Under the pieces are notes generated by a model. That model was not told the DNA's origin. It worked only from the letters and a program-made list of their open reading frames with translations, and ran no database searches. From Mycteria americana (Eukaryota; Chordata; Aves; Ciconiiformes; Ciconiidae), in the NCBI RefSeq assembly GCF_035582795.1, contig NC_134366.1:137540756-137604755 (forward strand): a DNA stretch of 64,000 nucleotides. Direction: 5' to 3'. Below are positions 48,428 to 60,974 of the stretch, piece after piece. The first letter of the stretch is position 1. Every line of letters begins with the position of its first letter. A program made the translations under genes and the position numbers.

Positions 48428-50953
48428 GAATGGAAATTTCAAAATTAATTGGATGTGTTTACCACATTTAAATACATTGTAATATACCTGGAAGCATTCT
48501 TTATGTGGGCAGGGGCAGGAGAGTGAGGACCTGATAGCAATCACTTTTATTTTTGTTTACTTCAAGGTTAGTCCTCATTCATTTATCTCTTTGACACTGT
48601 GTGAGATCCTGTTTATTAAGAATAATGCTGGGAAGTTGGCAGTTATATTCTGTATGAGTGTGTTAATTTCTTCCCATATGCTACGAGGTTGTCCTCACAG
48701 GAAATAAAGGGACTTTTTCCCATGTTTAGTTATACTGAACTGTTACAATAGTCAGACCGGGCAGAAACAATGGGAAGGAAAGTTTCCTGTTTTCTGCAGA
48801 TATCGAAGAGGTCTTTGGCCCCAAGGAAGGTAAAGCTTTCTTCAGTCCAAGTGTGAGTGCACAAAGAACTGGTTTTCATTAGTGTATGAAGTTACTCTGG
48901 TCTCTATTGAAAAGCAGTGGTTCACTCTCCTAAATGTTCTACCTGTCTTGATTAAATTTCAGTATTTGCATTCAGAAATAGTAAATTACAGCGGGGAAAG
49001 CTTTAAGTTCCCTCTTTATAAATGCTCAAATATATTGTGCTGTGGTTAGAATGCTTTTGGATAGGTGATGAAATAAAATTATATTAAATAATCCTCACGT
49101 TTGTGTGCCTACTATGGGCCTGACAGACACTCAAAAGGGAAGGAGAGGAGAATATGAATATAGTAGACTCTGAAGCTTTCCAGAATAATGAGGAGTTGAA
49201 CTGCAAAAAAGAATTGTTCTTTGTTTTTGCGTTTTTAGTCTACTGTGTCAGGACAAAATTGGGGAAAGCTGGTAAATCAGTGTCTCAGCAAACACGATGA
49301 TGAAATTTTCATATGAGGCTGAGGATAAAATTACACTGATACTGCTACAATATAAGCTGTGGTTTTCCATAGGTAGGGAAAGACAAAGGATCTGACCCTA
49401 CCCAAGGGACCACTGCAAAAACCCTTTAAGTCAAGATTCAGCCTGATGAGTTCGTAAGAGATTGCTTGTCTTTAAATTTCATATACATATATTACAGAAC
49501 ACTCCCGTGAGTTGGTGGAGATGACCTTCAGCCATGATTCTAGTTGGAATGCATGAAGATAAAAGTTTAACAGGAGCTGTAGTACTGGTACAATTAATTC
49601 ATCATTTCATTCAATAGACTAAGTGAAGAAACTTTTGCTAAGTTAAAAAATGTTTTTTAAAAGAGTAGATTCTATTTTATAGTTATAGTAGTTTATCATC
49701 TGCTATACTATCAATTTTTAAGTCATTAAGTTGACTAGTTACCACTCAATCTCAGTAAGTTCTTGACTTAGATTTTGTAATGCCGTTTTCGACATGTACA
49801 ATCCAGTAAAGCATAGGTTTTCCAAATTTGTTTGCAGGACACTTCTTCATGGAGAAATGTTTTTGATAATGGGGTCCTTTCAGACAGTTTCTTGGGTCTG
49901 AGTCAAAATTTTCAGGTGAATTGGTAAAAAGGAATTGCCTTTTATCTTCTAAAGCTTCTCCTGTTTCTCTGTCAAACCTATTTTGTATACAAATGCCACT
50001 TTACAACAGTTATCAATGGCGGTGTTACATAAAATAGTTCTTCTGACACTTAAACTGATTTTATGCAGGTTACTGTACGAGATGTGTGAGCAACTTGCTT
50101 TCTGCTGGCAATTGCTGTGTCATGAAAAATGAAGTTAATTTGGGCATCTTGTGAGAAATGTGCTGGAAATATCCTGTATTAATGTTGTCATCTGTATTAC
50201 AGCAGCTTCCAGCACAGAAAGTAACAATGAATTTTTGCACTTGTAGCTTTTACTAATAAAAAAAAAATAATAGCTAGATTTGGACCAAATGGTAGTACAA
50301 TATAAAAAAAGAAAATTAGAACATGACCACCATGGCTACTATTATGCATTTGCATATTACGCATCTTTGTACTGAAAAATTCCCCATACTTACTTGCCAA
50401 GTATAATTTGGCTTTTGACTGCAAGAACTGTTACATGTAAAACAGGATTTTGGCAAAATGCTATTTAGTGTCTAAACTGTTCGTTCTTTGTAGGCTGTTG
50501 TCTGTCTTAATGTGCCATGGCAATAAAGGCCGTAATGGCTATTCCATTCCGTTTCCTGTTGTTTTGCAGCCACCAAACAGCTCTGGGCTAATACAGTGCA
50601 TCAGACTCTGACTTTCCCATTTATTTCTAAACCTTTTAATTTCACAGAGTAAACATTTCTCATGTGCCGGCTAGTGGTAACGGAAGCATTCACTATAGTT
50701 ATCCCACGGAATTACAAAAGGAATTTACCGGTATAGCACAGCAATTCTGGCTATTGACCCTTTATTTCTTGCATTTATTCAAATTTTAGTTAGTTACTTC
50801 TGTCTTGCAGGAGTCGGTGGGGTTCGTGATAGATAACTGGACTTAAGAGACAGGTGCAGCATTCAGTGGCAGTAGGGCAGCGATAGCTTTACTGTGCACT
50901 GTGGATGGGGAACAAATATTTGCATATTGAATATTCCTATTGCGATATGAAGT

Positions 50954-51029
50954 CTTGTACACTTCAAGTGTACAAGTTTACACTTGTAAACTTACACTTG
51001 TAAACTTTACAAGTTTACACTTGTAAACT
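50954..51029 (+). repeat. Cluster of overlapping inverted repeats
   Basis: Four hairpins overlap or adjoin: 50954-50976 (11-bp arms around one C), 50974-50993 (8-bp arms, 4-nt loop), 50997-51013 (8-bp arms around one C) and 51011-51029 (a near copy of the second). The phrase TACACTTGTAAAC recurs three times. The set probably grew by template switching at a hairpin. Confidence 0.85.
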
Positions 51030-54000
51030 AGGAAAAGTGGCTACCGCAGGTGCTATCGAATCTCGACCTTCTATGGTCGCTTTTCATATCACATTATAAA
51101 TTGGTTTCTACTTCAGTAGACTGTCATATACAGATATATCTAGCCCACTGTTCCTAGTATGTCTCTAATTCTAATTTACACGCATCCCAAAATATTATGT
51201 GGATTGTAAAGCCATGATGATTCATGACCAGACCTCACATATGAGTATAGTTGTTTATCACATTTTAATTGTTATACAGACATATTGCTAAAACAAATTT
51301 TAAACCTTTCATTTTCTCCCTTTATTTTATGTCTGTTATATATTATATGCATTTTTTTTCTCTGGAAGCTTGTATTTTTTTTTCTTTTTTTCTGTTTTTG
51401 TGGGGGTTTTTTATGTGTGTGGTTTTTATTTTTTTTTTTTTTAGAAAGCTTGGTCTGTGGAGTTTAGTAACATGTCATTGATATTTGAATTCAGGTCCCA
51501 TATTTTGTATCTGTGGGAAAAGTGTGTTATATTATAATTCTTCTCTTTTTGATTAAAAGTCTACAATAAAATTGTTCAAAAAGCACTATAGACCAACGGT
51601 AACTAAGCTATTTGAGCTTGAGAGCTAAAGATAGTGCTTCAAAATATTTAAGGGCTATAGCCAGTCCTGGAAGAATATTCTCTGATAAATGGTGTAAAGA
51701 GATTTCAAAATCCTTGTGAAATCCCTGACGGGTAGCTCCCTGTAAGTGGGTGTATCCACAGCAGGCATCGACCTGGCGCTGCTGGTTCTTACGCCTCTGA
51801 CTCTGTAGCTGCGTGTGCACAGGCTGCGTCTGGGGTACAGAGAAGGACAAGTCAGTTGTCCATGTGAATCTGCTGTTTCTAGGGGATGATTACTATCCTG
51901 GTAAAAATGGATAATTAACATCAATTATGACATAACCTGATGCTATGCCCAGGCTAAGAGAAAGACCTGAGACTGCTGGTTAAATTTCAGATTCGCTTCA
52001 GATCTCCAGTGCTTCTGGTGCAGCGTGGAAGCAGTTCATCTGCCAGTGCTCGTGCTTCTTCCAGCTGTTTACACAGGGACAGGACTTAGGCAAGGCACTG
52101 CACCTCAACCTCTGTGTTTACTTACATGTGATAATTTTTGCTTTTTTTTAATGCTTTTTAATGACTGCTATTCAGGACTTTGCCACCTGGCCTTGGGGAG
52201 TTAGATACTGCTGCTCCTGCCCCACAGAGGCTCTGAGTTTTTAATTAAAAAGTCTATGTCCAGTTTTTCCCTTAATGAGAAAGAATGGCTTCAGTGAGAA
52301 GTACTTTGATAATGCAAGAATGAAAATACGTTTAGATTGCCCCTAATCTTCTATAAACAAACTTCTGCACAATAAACTTCTAAATTTGTATGCTCATACT
52401 TATGAATGTCCTGTTAATTGGAAATTACAGGAAAACAAACTTACCATAGATTCTGGGGTGGGGTAGGGAATGGGCTGCTGATCCCAATCTGTCTAATATC
52501 AGTTTTATTTCCAGGTTCTTTTTAGATAGAGGCAGACAAAGCAACGCTATGTCAGAATAATAAAAGAACTATGGTTGTGTAATATGTGTACATGCAGATA
52601 TGAATGGGGGTCTGTCCTAACCTGAGACATCTACTAGAGGTGCCTATTTTAGGGGTTGTTTATCTAGGTAGTTAATGGGGGAAGAAAAATTGCCTCAAGG
52701 ACTAATTCAGAGCACCTTGGTTAGGAGGCTGTCTCTTTTTTCACTCAGTTACCGTATGAAGTTAAATACCCTTCCTAAATGCTGACTGATAGATTTTTTT
52801 TTTTTTTTTTCCTTTGCATTATCCATTTTTCTTTATTGGTGTTACTTCAGCAGCCAAGATTTCCATCAGATTTGTCTGTAATTTTTAAACTTTAGATTTC
52901 CCTTGAAAACTGCTCTTATGCTGTAAAGAATTCCTTTATTCATATTCCATTTTTTACTTTCAGTCTTTTCTGTCCCTAGTATGGATAAAAGATGACAGAT
53001 TTTATCACCTCTCTTTGGTAACTGCAAGAATGAATTCATTAAGTGACCATGAATAAAATATTTAAGTTTCCAGAAGCGTACTTAGTGTCTGTGTTTCTAA
53101 AGGCTTTTACAGGAGCTACTGTACGTACTTCTAGCTCAAAAAAGAACTAAGAAGTTAACATTATCCTGGAACTCTAGTGTTGTAATGGAAGTGCTTTGTC
53201 TTAGTTTAAATAAGTATTTACTCTGAAAGTCCAAATTTACATTAGCCAAAAAGACTGTTAATGTGTATTGTGGATTGTGTATTCTAATAATAGTACTGGA
53301 TAACACATAATGGATAAGCATTCTCAAAATGCCACAGTTATTCTGAGATTTGCATGTTATTTACGGTACATTCAGGCTTTCATTATTTGGAACAACTGGA
53401 ACTCAAACCATGCTGTTCCTGTCAGTGGTGCCACTTCTTGCTGCGGGTGGGGATTCTGACGACTGGCATCTGGAGTCATTGCTGAATGAAATACAGGGAG
53501 GACCAGAGGCAGGGACTGATGAATGCTATGACAACTGCTAGCCCTGCCAATAACAAATTGCAAAAGAAGAGGCTTGAGTGTCTGGAATTTTATTTTCTTA
53601 GCCCAAATATTTTAATAATTATGGGTAACTTTATGTGTTTGAATGTGTACCCATGGACGCTGGAAGCCTTCTACGGGTCTCCTGGATTTGGTTAGGGAAA
53701 TAGCATGAAGGGTAAATTCAGCTGTCTCCTAGTGATGTGTCTGAAATACTGAACCTCTAGGTACTTCTGTCTAAGGTAGATTGGCCTGCCATAGTGCAAG
53801 AAAACATGATGTGAAAACCTGATCCACCGTCCTGTTGAACAGGATCACCGATATGAGAGAGTAGCCATTGATACTGCTGGGGGAAGAGCAGCAGGCTTTG
53901 GGAACCTGGCTAACTGTTTTGGAAACAGATAAAGGAGGGGGCTGGTTAATTTGAAGGTACTGCAGGGAAAACATAGCAATGGGATAAGAGAAAACACAGT

Positions 54001-55487
54001 GCTTCAGGTGTTAACAATAGTTTAAATATAAACTGGTGCCTTTCAGTGATATGTATGTCCTCTATGTTAGCAAAAGATAGCTAGATAGTGCTTTATTAAT
54101 TGAATTTAAAAAAAAACCCCACTCATTTGATCTCATGATGTAGTATTTAAAGTTTTTAAGGTGAAAAGAGGTATTTAAAGTTTTTATATTTTAATAATTT
54201 TATAGTGTAGAGAAAGTATGATGGTGCTGACTTTGTCCAACACACTGAGTGGTAACTTCGTTCTGCGTGTATTTAAGCACTCAGCACAAATGAAAAGCTT
54301 ACCTTTATTGTTATGGCCAAGTCAGTAAAGCACACTACATTTGCTCTTAATAAACAGATAAGATGCAAGAACAGAGTTCTCTGTGTGTTTGGTGAGGACA
54401 CCGGCACCTTCGTATTTTGTAGAACTTTATTAAACTTGAGGGAGAGGGAGGTTTGAGAAGTGGAGCATGTGGTGGGGTTGTTTTCCTCATGTTGGAGAAT
54501 TGGCTTTTACTCTTGTGTGCGGATCCAGTCAGTTCAACCAAGTGAAAAGCTCAGAAGCGCTTGATGGAGGCTAATTAGAAGCCTCCATCGTTGCTGCCCA
54601 CAGAATCTGTTTGCACTCAGTGTTCTTGGCACCCTGCACACCGCTGCACTGATTTCACTCTTCATCTGCCATCTCTCTACAGCCGCTGAGCCACTGGTCT
54701 AAGTGAGATTTTCTGAGCAGTTACATCTCTGATGGCCTGGACCCTTTTGGTGCCAAACCTTAAAGCTGGGTTGGGAAAGACTTTGTGCCTCTTCTCCCAC
54801 TTGATAAATGCGGGATAGATGTGTCGATAAATGCAGGATCATGGAGAAGGAGCATTAAAGCAAAAATCAACAGAATTGCGAGCTGGGAGTGGATGACTGG
54901 TGTGGAAATGGTGAGCAAGGGCAGAAGGACAGGCAGGAAAAGCCAATAAATTGTAAGCAGAAATCAATACATGAGAACACTTGAGTGCAGTCTGCATAAA
55001 AAACTTGGCCTGAAATTCTGGGTTCCTAGGTCTTCCTGTTTGTTCCTTGACTATTTGGAAGTAGCTGTGAAACACAAGGAAAGTGCTTCTTGCTCTGGTA
55101 ATCTCTGAGGATTACTTAATCTATTATTATTACCAGTTAGTCTACTGAAGCAGTAGAGATTTCTGCTCTGAATGTAAAGGCTAATGACTTATGCAGAAGT
55201 GAGTATCAGTTTACATGGTAGAATGTATGTTTTTCAGCTTAAAAATTAAAACGATTACTAGAGGTTAGCATACTTCACTGCTCATGTTAAGTGAGTTGGA
55301 CAGAGAGGGGCAGGGCAAGATCAGTCACTGCTGCAGTGCCAGTGCCTGGTGTCTGTTGAAGTTCCGCTAACCCTGTACTCCTCCTCTTGGTTTTTTTCAC
55401 TGTCATCATACGAACAACGTTTTTTTCCGTATAGGATCTACCTGGTGTTGTAGATAAAGATGTAATTTGTGCAACAGTGTTATGACA

Positions 55488-55547
55488 TTGGGGACAACTA
55501 GGCCAGTCCCTGCTCTTTTGGGGACAATTAGGCCAGTCCCTGCTCTT
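55488..55547 (+). repeat. 30-bp tandem duplication
   Basis: Two 30-bp units beginning TTGGGGACAA are repeated head to tail with one C/T difference. Confidence 0.9.
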
Positions 55548-56974
55548 TCAGATAGCTAAAATATTAATCCTGACTCTGCTTCCTGCCGTGATCAGCTCTT
55601 TGCTTGACCAACCCCATTTTTTTGCAACAGCCAGGGAATATCTGTTTTATTGGGGATCTGTCATGTGACACAGAATGGGAGTGATCATGGTAGAAGTCCA
55701 TTGCTTTTACAGCGTAACCTCTGATACGATATGTTCCTCTGAAGGCAGCTTGTAGTCCTGTCCCTCAGCTTTTGACAAAGCACTTCACACTTCATCTGCA
55801 GTTTTGCTGTCTGATGTGTATTTGACTATGGGACAGAGAGATGCCACGTGTGTTGGATGGAGAGAGGTGATGAGGAAAGCTGCCTCTGGAGTCATCCTGT
55901 GCTTGGGAAAGGTTCCTCGCGTGTGGTGGAGATCAGTAACCTTCCTCACGCTGGAAGCTACAAGCTTCCTTGACAGTTTGGAATTGATCTGTTGTGGTCT
56001 TCGTATATTACTGTAGATTACTTGAGAAGCACTAGAATATACGTCTTTTAGTAACATGGGATGCCTTTTTAAGTAGTTTAGCAAAGTAGAAGTGTTATTT
56101 AATGAAAAATACAAAAGCCCAAGATTTTAGTAATATTTACTATTTGAATGGAAACAAATCTGCATAAATTCTTTGGGTAGATATATAAAAAGAACTTTTC
56201 TCCTGGAACAGGAAAACTTGGATATTATATCAGGAAGTTTCTGAAAACTTAAGTGATAAACTTGAATTACGTGCTAGGAAGTTTAGTAAATTCATGTTTT
56301 AAATGAGAGAAAACCATTAATACAGTACTTATGGAAAATGGTGGTATTTTACAGTTTTACTGTTTTAAGTATATATATTTAAAATTGTTTTGAGAAGTGC
56401 ATCATTGAAGTTGTTCTAAGTACTATTTGAACGTAGTTAAAGACTATAGAAGAGAGCTAAACAAATACACATCTGAAACAGACATTGTGTTTGTTCTTTG
56501 AAATTTTTAATAGCCTGTTCTCCAAGTCTGACTCAGCTGTTAGTTAATTAAATGAATTACTCGACAGCAGCTGGTTCTTTATCCAGATTCAGCAATATTT
56601 TATATTTAAATTTCAGCTTGTTATGAACTTCTTTGGTTAAGTAGGACATCTATCACTAGTTTTGAAACAAATGTGAAATTCCATTAGTCTAAAAAGATTT
56701 TGTATTATTTTGTATCTCCTGAAAACTCACTGGCTTTAGTACTTTAATCAAAAACATATGGTAGTTCTTACGAGTGAATAGAAGAATAGGGACTTTGCTG
56801 TTAGAGTAATTGTATGGTAATAAAGTTTTTTTGGCTTGTTTGCGTTTTCTTCTTGATCGGTATGTCCCGATACAAAAACAGAGTCAAACCTGTACGGGCA
56901 GCAGCCTGCAGAGTCTCTGGGGTCAGCAGTAACTTAGGAAAAGTATGCAGAGAGGTCAGAGATCAGTTTAGGGG

Positions 56975-57300
56975 CTATTTGTCAAGGGAATGGGTCGGGC
57001 GGGCTGCCTCGCCATTGGTTCACAAGTTGATTTAGAAACCAGGAGTGAAAGCCGCAGGATGGAAAGCGCAGCTGAGATCTCTCAAGCGAGCGCATTGATG
57101 GCACTGAATGCCTTTCTGGGTCATGGTCGTCTCACCAGCAAAGGGCTGGTTCCCCGGTCCCCCCAGCAAAGGGAAGGGCGAAGGCCCCAGCTGGGAGGGG
57201 GAGGAGGAGGGCATGAAGCTCACGCCGTTTCATTCACAAGCAGAAGGATGGCAGAGGGCCCAGACTCTTCATAGAAGTCCTGCACAGCAGCTTTCAGTCT
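56975..57300. promoter_or_regulatory. GC- and CpG-enriched island in intron 1, possible regulatory element
   Basis: In an otherwise AT-rich intron, GC content rises here, and I count about a dozen CG dinucleotides between 57000 and 57230. An inverted CCAAT box (ATTGG at 57014-57018) and a purine-rich GGGAGGGGGAGGAGGAGGG stretch (near 57193-57211) are present. Open frames of 63-94 codons on both strands follow from the composition; none resembles a known protein. It may be an alternative PREX2 promoter, an enhancer, or an unrecognised old repeat. Confidence 0.35.
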
Positions 57301-60300
57301 AAATTCATGCCACTGATTAGATGCAAAAGTTTCTTTTCATTCATAGCAGCCAATTCGTTCCAGTGAGCAGAGAAACATAACATAAAGTATAGAAAACACA
57401 GTGAGCGGTTGCCAATTTCTAGGCAGATTAAAACCTTTTTTCTGTAGCTGAAGTATGCTTACCGTGTAGATTTCCCTCATCATGACTTGTTTTCAAAGTT
57501 AAACACAATAGCAGAGTGAGGTCTAGTAAGCATTTGGTATGCTTTGAAACTTTGCTGCCTAGCTAATTAATGTGATTTCGGTTTGGAGGATGGGCAGTGA
57601 TGCTGCTGCTGTTGTTGTTGTTTTTGTAAAGAAAAAAACTCCATCGAGAATTTAGAATAAAGCTGTAACGATCGCTGTGACTGTAATCAGCTTTTGGGAC
57701 TTTTAACCTCGAAAACTATCCATACCTGTTTTCACATGTAACGTTTTTGTGTACGTCTCTAATTAGAACTATAGAATTTTTAATTTGTGGGTTGGTTGTT
57801 TTTTTCCCCCGAAGTTATGTTAATGAATGAAAACTGTTAATTGGAAGACAAAACTGTTTCCAGTAAGGACAAAGAATTCTGTGGGTAGCTGAAAAAAATT
57901 GCAAAAAGCATTCCCACTTATTAGCTATTAATGCTCTAAAGATGAAAGTAGTCTGTATGACTTAGAAAATGAATTTGCTTACCAGCTCTTAAAATATGTG
58001 GAGTAAATAATCTTCTACTGTACTGTCATAGCTTTGTTGAGTTTGAATAGGTCTGCAGAGCTAGAAACTTAAGCAGGATTTTTCCCTGTTGTTACTGAGA
58101 TGCCCGAGTAACAGGCACTCTTTCGAAAGGCTGTCTTTCTCTAGTTTTGTGGCTTGTTCTGCATGATCGATGTGAATTATACAGTCAGGTTTTGGGTTAG
58201 TTTAGGTCTCAGTTGTTTTGTAAAATGAAATTAAAGCCACGACAGACTCATTTTTGTGTATGGAATGAGCCTGGACCTCCTACTGGCTGGTAGGTAAAGG
58301 GTCCTAAAACTTCCAAACCGCACAGTCAGAAACATTCAAGTAGTGATACAGTTACGGGTTTAGTGCATGAGAAAAAATTAAATATTTCAAGGAATTAAAG
58401 ATGATGATGAATCAGAATAAAAGATCTTAGTGATCTAAATTCATAGGATGAGCTAAGTACTGTCGTGCCCAATCGTTACTAGGTCTGACCAGAATAAAAG
58501 GGTGTTTGTTTATTATTGCCGTCTGAGGACATTCTTCTTCCCCTCTATTGCACTAAACTGTCTGCAGTTTCTTACGATGGTTAAAAATGGAAATAAGTCT
58601 TCGTAATTGAAATATTTGTGTAGCTGTTTTGTTTAGTCCTTAAACATACTCAGCTGTGCTAAAGCACAACTGAGAGGTGGTATTTAAATTATTTTCACCC
58701 AATAGAAAAGTTATTCAGGAAAAAGGACCGCAAAAAGTGTATGAAAACAAAACAGTGCTTACGACAGTGCCCTGATGATGATGATTAGACTAATATTTCT
58801 GCCTTATTTTTCGAGTGGTAAGAAGTGTTCTCATTGTTAGTGGGACCCAATTAAAAATAATTATGCTCTGGCATTTTCCTTTCTGATAAAATTTGGGCTG
58901 CAATGGTTCTCCATTCTCTCCCTTGAAATTTAGGATATGAATCGAATAGGAGTTTTTGGTTTTTTTCAGATGTGATGCGTTAGAGATGTCTCCAACATGT
59001 TAATATATTTGAAATGCAATGTGTTGTACCTCATATTGCATGAGCCTTGAATTGAAGGTCAGAGATTTCAGCAACCATACACATTGACCTATGAAGCTCT
59101 GTGTGTTAGTAAAATTACTTGAATTCTTTACCCCTCCGAAATCCAAAAGGCATTTGCAGAATTTCACCATTTTTTGCATTTTCAAAAAACTAGGCTCCAT
59201 AAATCCAGAATTGTTTGAGGATTTTTCCCATTGCTTCATTACACTTGGAGAATTATTTCCTTTGTTTCATTTCTGTACAGTTCAACAGGTATAAATGTAA
59301 AGTAAAAGAAAACAGACTCTGATGCAACATTTTTTTTTCTAGTGATGCTTCAAAAAGATATAACTCATTCTTCCAGTGTTGCACAGATTACCTGGCTTCT
59401 TACCTATAGATTACGGAACAAAATTGTCTGTCTTCAATGTTTGTAAAAATTTTCAACCTCTGAAATATTTATTCAGTGGAGCACCCAAGAATTCGAGAAA
59501 GATAATACATTGATTATTCTTGATGATGACACTGTATTTCTTATTTTATAAAAGAAATACTGTAATTCCCTAAACTTAGTTTCATTGCTTCTGAATGAAG
59601 CCTAGGGTTTTTTGAAGATGGTCAAGACAGTCTGAAGACTGTGCTCCGTTGAAGTTCAGGGTGAATTAGAGATAAGATCCAATTAGGTGTCTGACATTTC
59701 TAACAGGAATACTTTCAGGCATATGTGTCTTATCTAAACAAAGTTGTTAACAGATGACTCTGGTACGGAGGTGCCATGCTCTTAGAGTTGGTGTCATCAG
59801 GAGTGCAGTCTGTTCCTGATCTTCATGCTCTTCGCAAGCACCAAACTCAGTGGTCTGAGATACAGGCTTCATTGTAACATTAATTGCAGGCAAACCAGAA
59901 CCCTCAACTGTTTCTCTTTCATCCTACTCCACAGCACTGTAAATACCTATGAAAATGGAGGAAAGGCTAAGAATACTATAATGCTTCAACATGCTGAAAT
60001 TTTATTTTGCTTCTACAAGGATTTATATTTAAAAAAATCAGATGGGAAGTTATACTTGAAATATTATACTTAGGTTATACTAAAAAGTAATTAAATTGTA
60101 GAGATCTGTGGTAAGATATGGTCATGATATGCAGATGCCCTTAAGTTTATCCTGTACTGTCCAGTACAAGGATAGGATGATCGCAACTAAGTATTGCATT
60201 CTCTGTGCTTTAAGTTGATTTTAAACAACAAAAAACTCTCATACTTGGCATAATACTATCATCAAACAAAGTTTGGCAGTAGTAGGGGTGCGTTCATTGG

Positions 60301-60974
60301 GTTTATGTTGTTGTTCTATGTCACCGTTTTTTGCATCAGATGACAGTCCAGTCAGAGAGGTAAAAACTGGGAGAAGTTTTGAATCTTCAGATTCTGAGGA
60401 TTTAAAGCAATGCACACAGGTACAAGTATTTCCGTAATGGAATACTCTAATCAATTCAGTTAATTGAAAAAGAACTCAAAGAAAGGAATTTTTTTTTTTT
60501 TTTCAAGGAACAGTTCATGCTACGGTAAATGAAGGAAGTCCAAATTTATGCTTAAACTTAATAATCTTTGGAATTTGGTCCGTAGGCAGAATATTAACAT
60601 TTGTAAGTATTTATTTCCTGTCTTAATCTTTCTGTAACTTCTCTTACAGTTTTTTTGACTAAAAGTGCTCTTAAATATATTGCTCAGTGGGTAAGTTCCT
60701 CCACATAATTCTTTAAATTGAGTGATTTGCTTACTGTTGTAGTCTGTTCCAGGCATGAGCCGTGTGTTTCTAACTCAGAAATTTCTGGCTTATACGTGCT
60801 TACTAATTAACAATTATCTGTAGATACTGCATATGATAGCGATTTTAGGAAACAAGATGTTTATGTAGTAGATGTTGATAAAAATGCTCTTTAAACAAAT
60901 CTGCTGTTATAAATTCCCTCAGTTCTGAAGTGATAATTTATAGTGGTTTTTTTCTTGAGCTTGCGAGGCCGTAT
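57301..60974. other. Intron 1, non-coding, nothing recognised
   Basis: AT-rich sequence. It holds a short CTG/TTG run near 57601-57626, an imperfect hairpin at 58649-58674 and T15 at 60489-60503. No gene is seen. Confidence 0.5.

Larger units (their letters stand above)
48428..56970. other. Intron 1, non-coding, with small hairpins and duplications
   Basis: This is 8.5 kb without a recognised gene or interspersed repeat. It contains the overlapping hairpins at 50954-51029, T-rich runs near 51346-51442 (which give phenylalanine-rich chance frames) and T17 at 52794-52810. It also holds a 10-bp inverted repeat at 54563-54589 and a 30-bp tandem duplication at 55488-55547. Confidence 0.5.

Noticed and set aside
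51269..51481. Phenylalanine-rich frames that look like membrane proteins
   Set aside because: They are translations of T-rich simple sequence.
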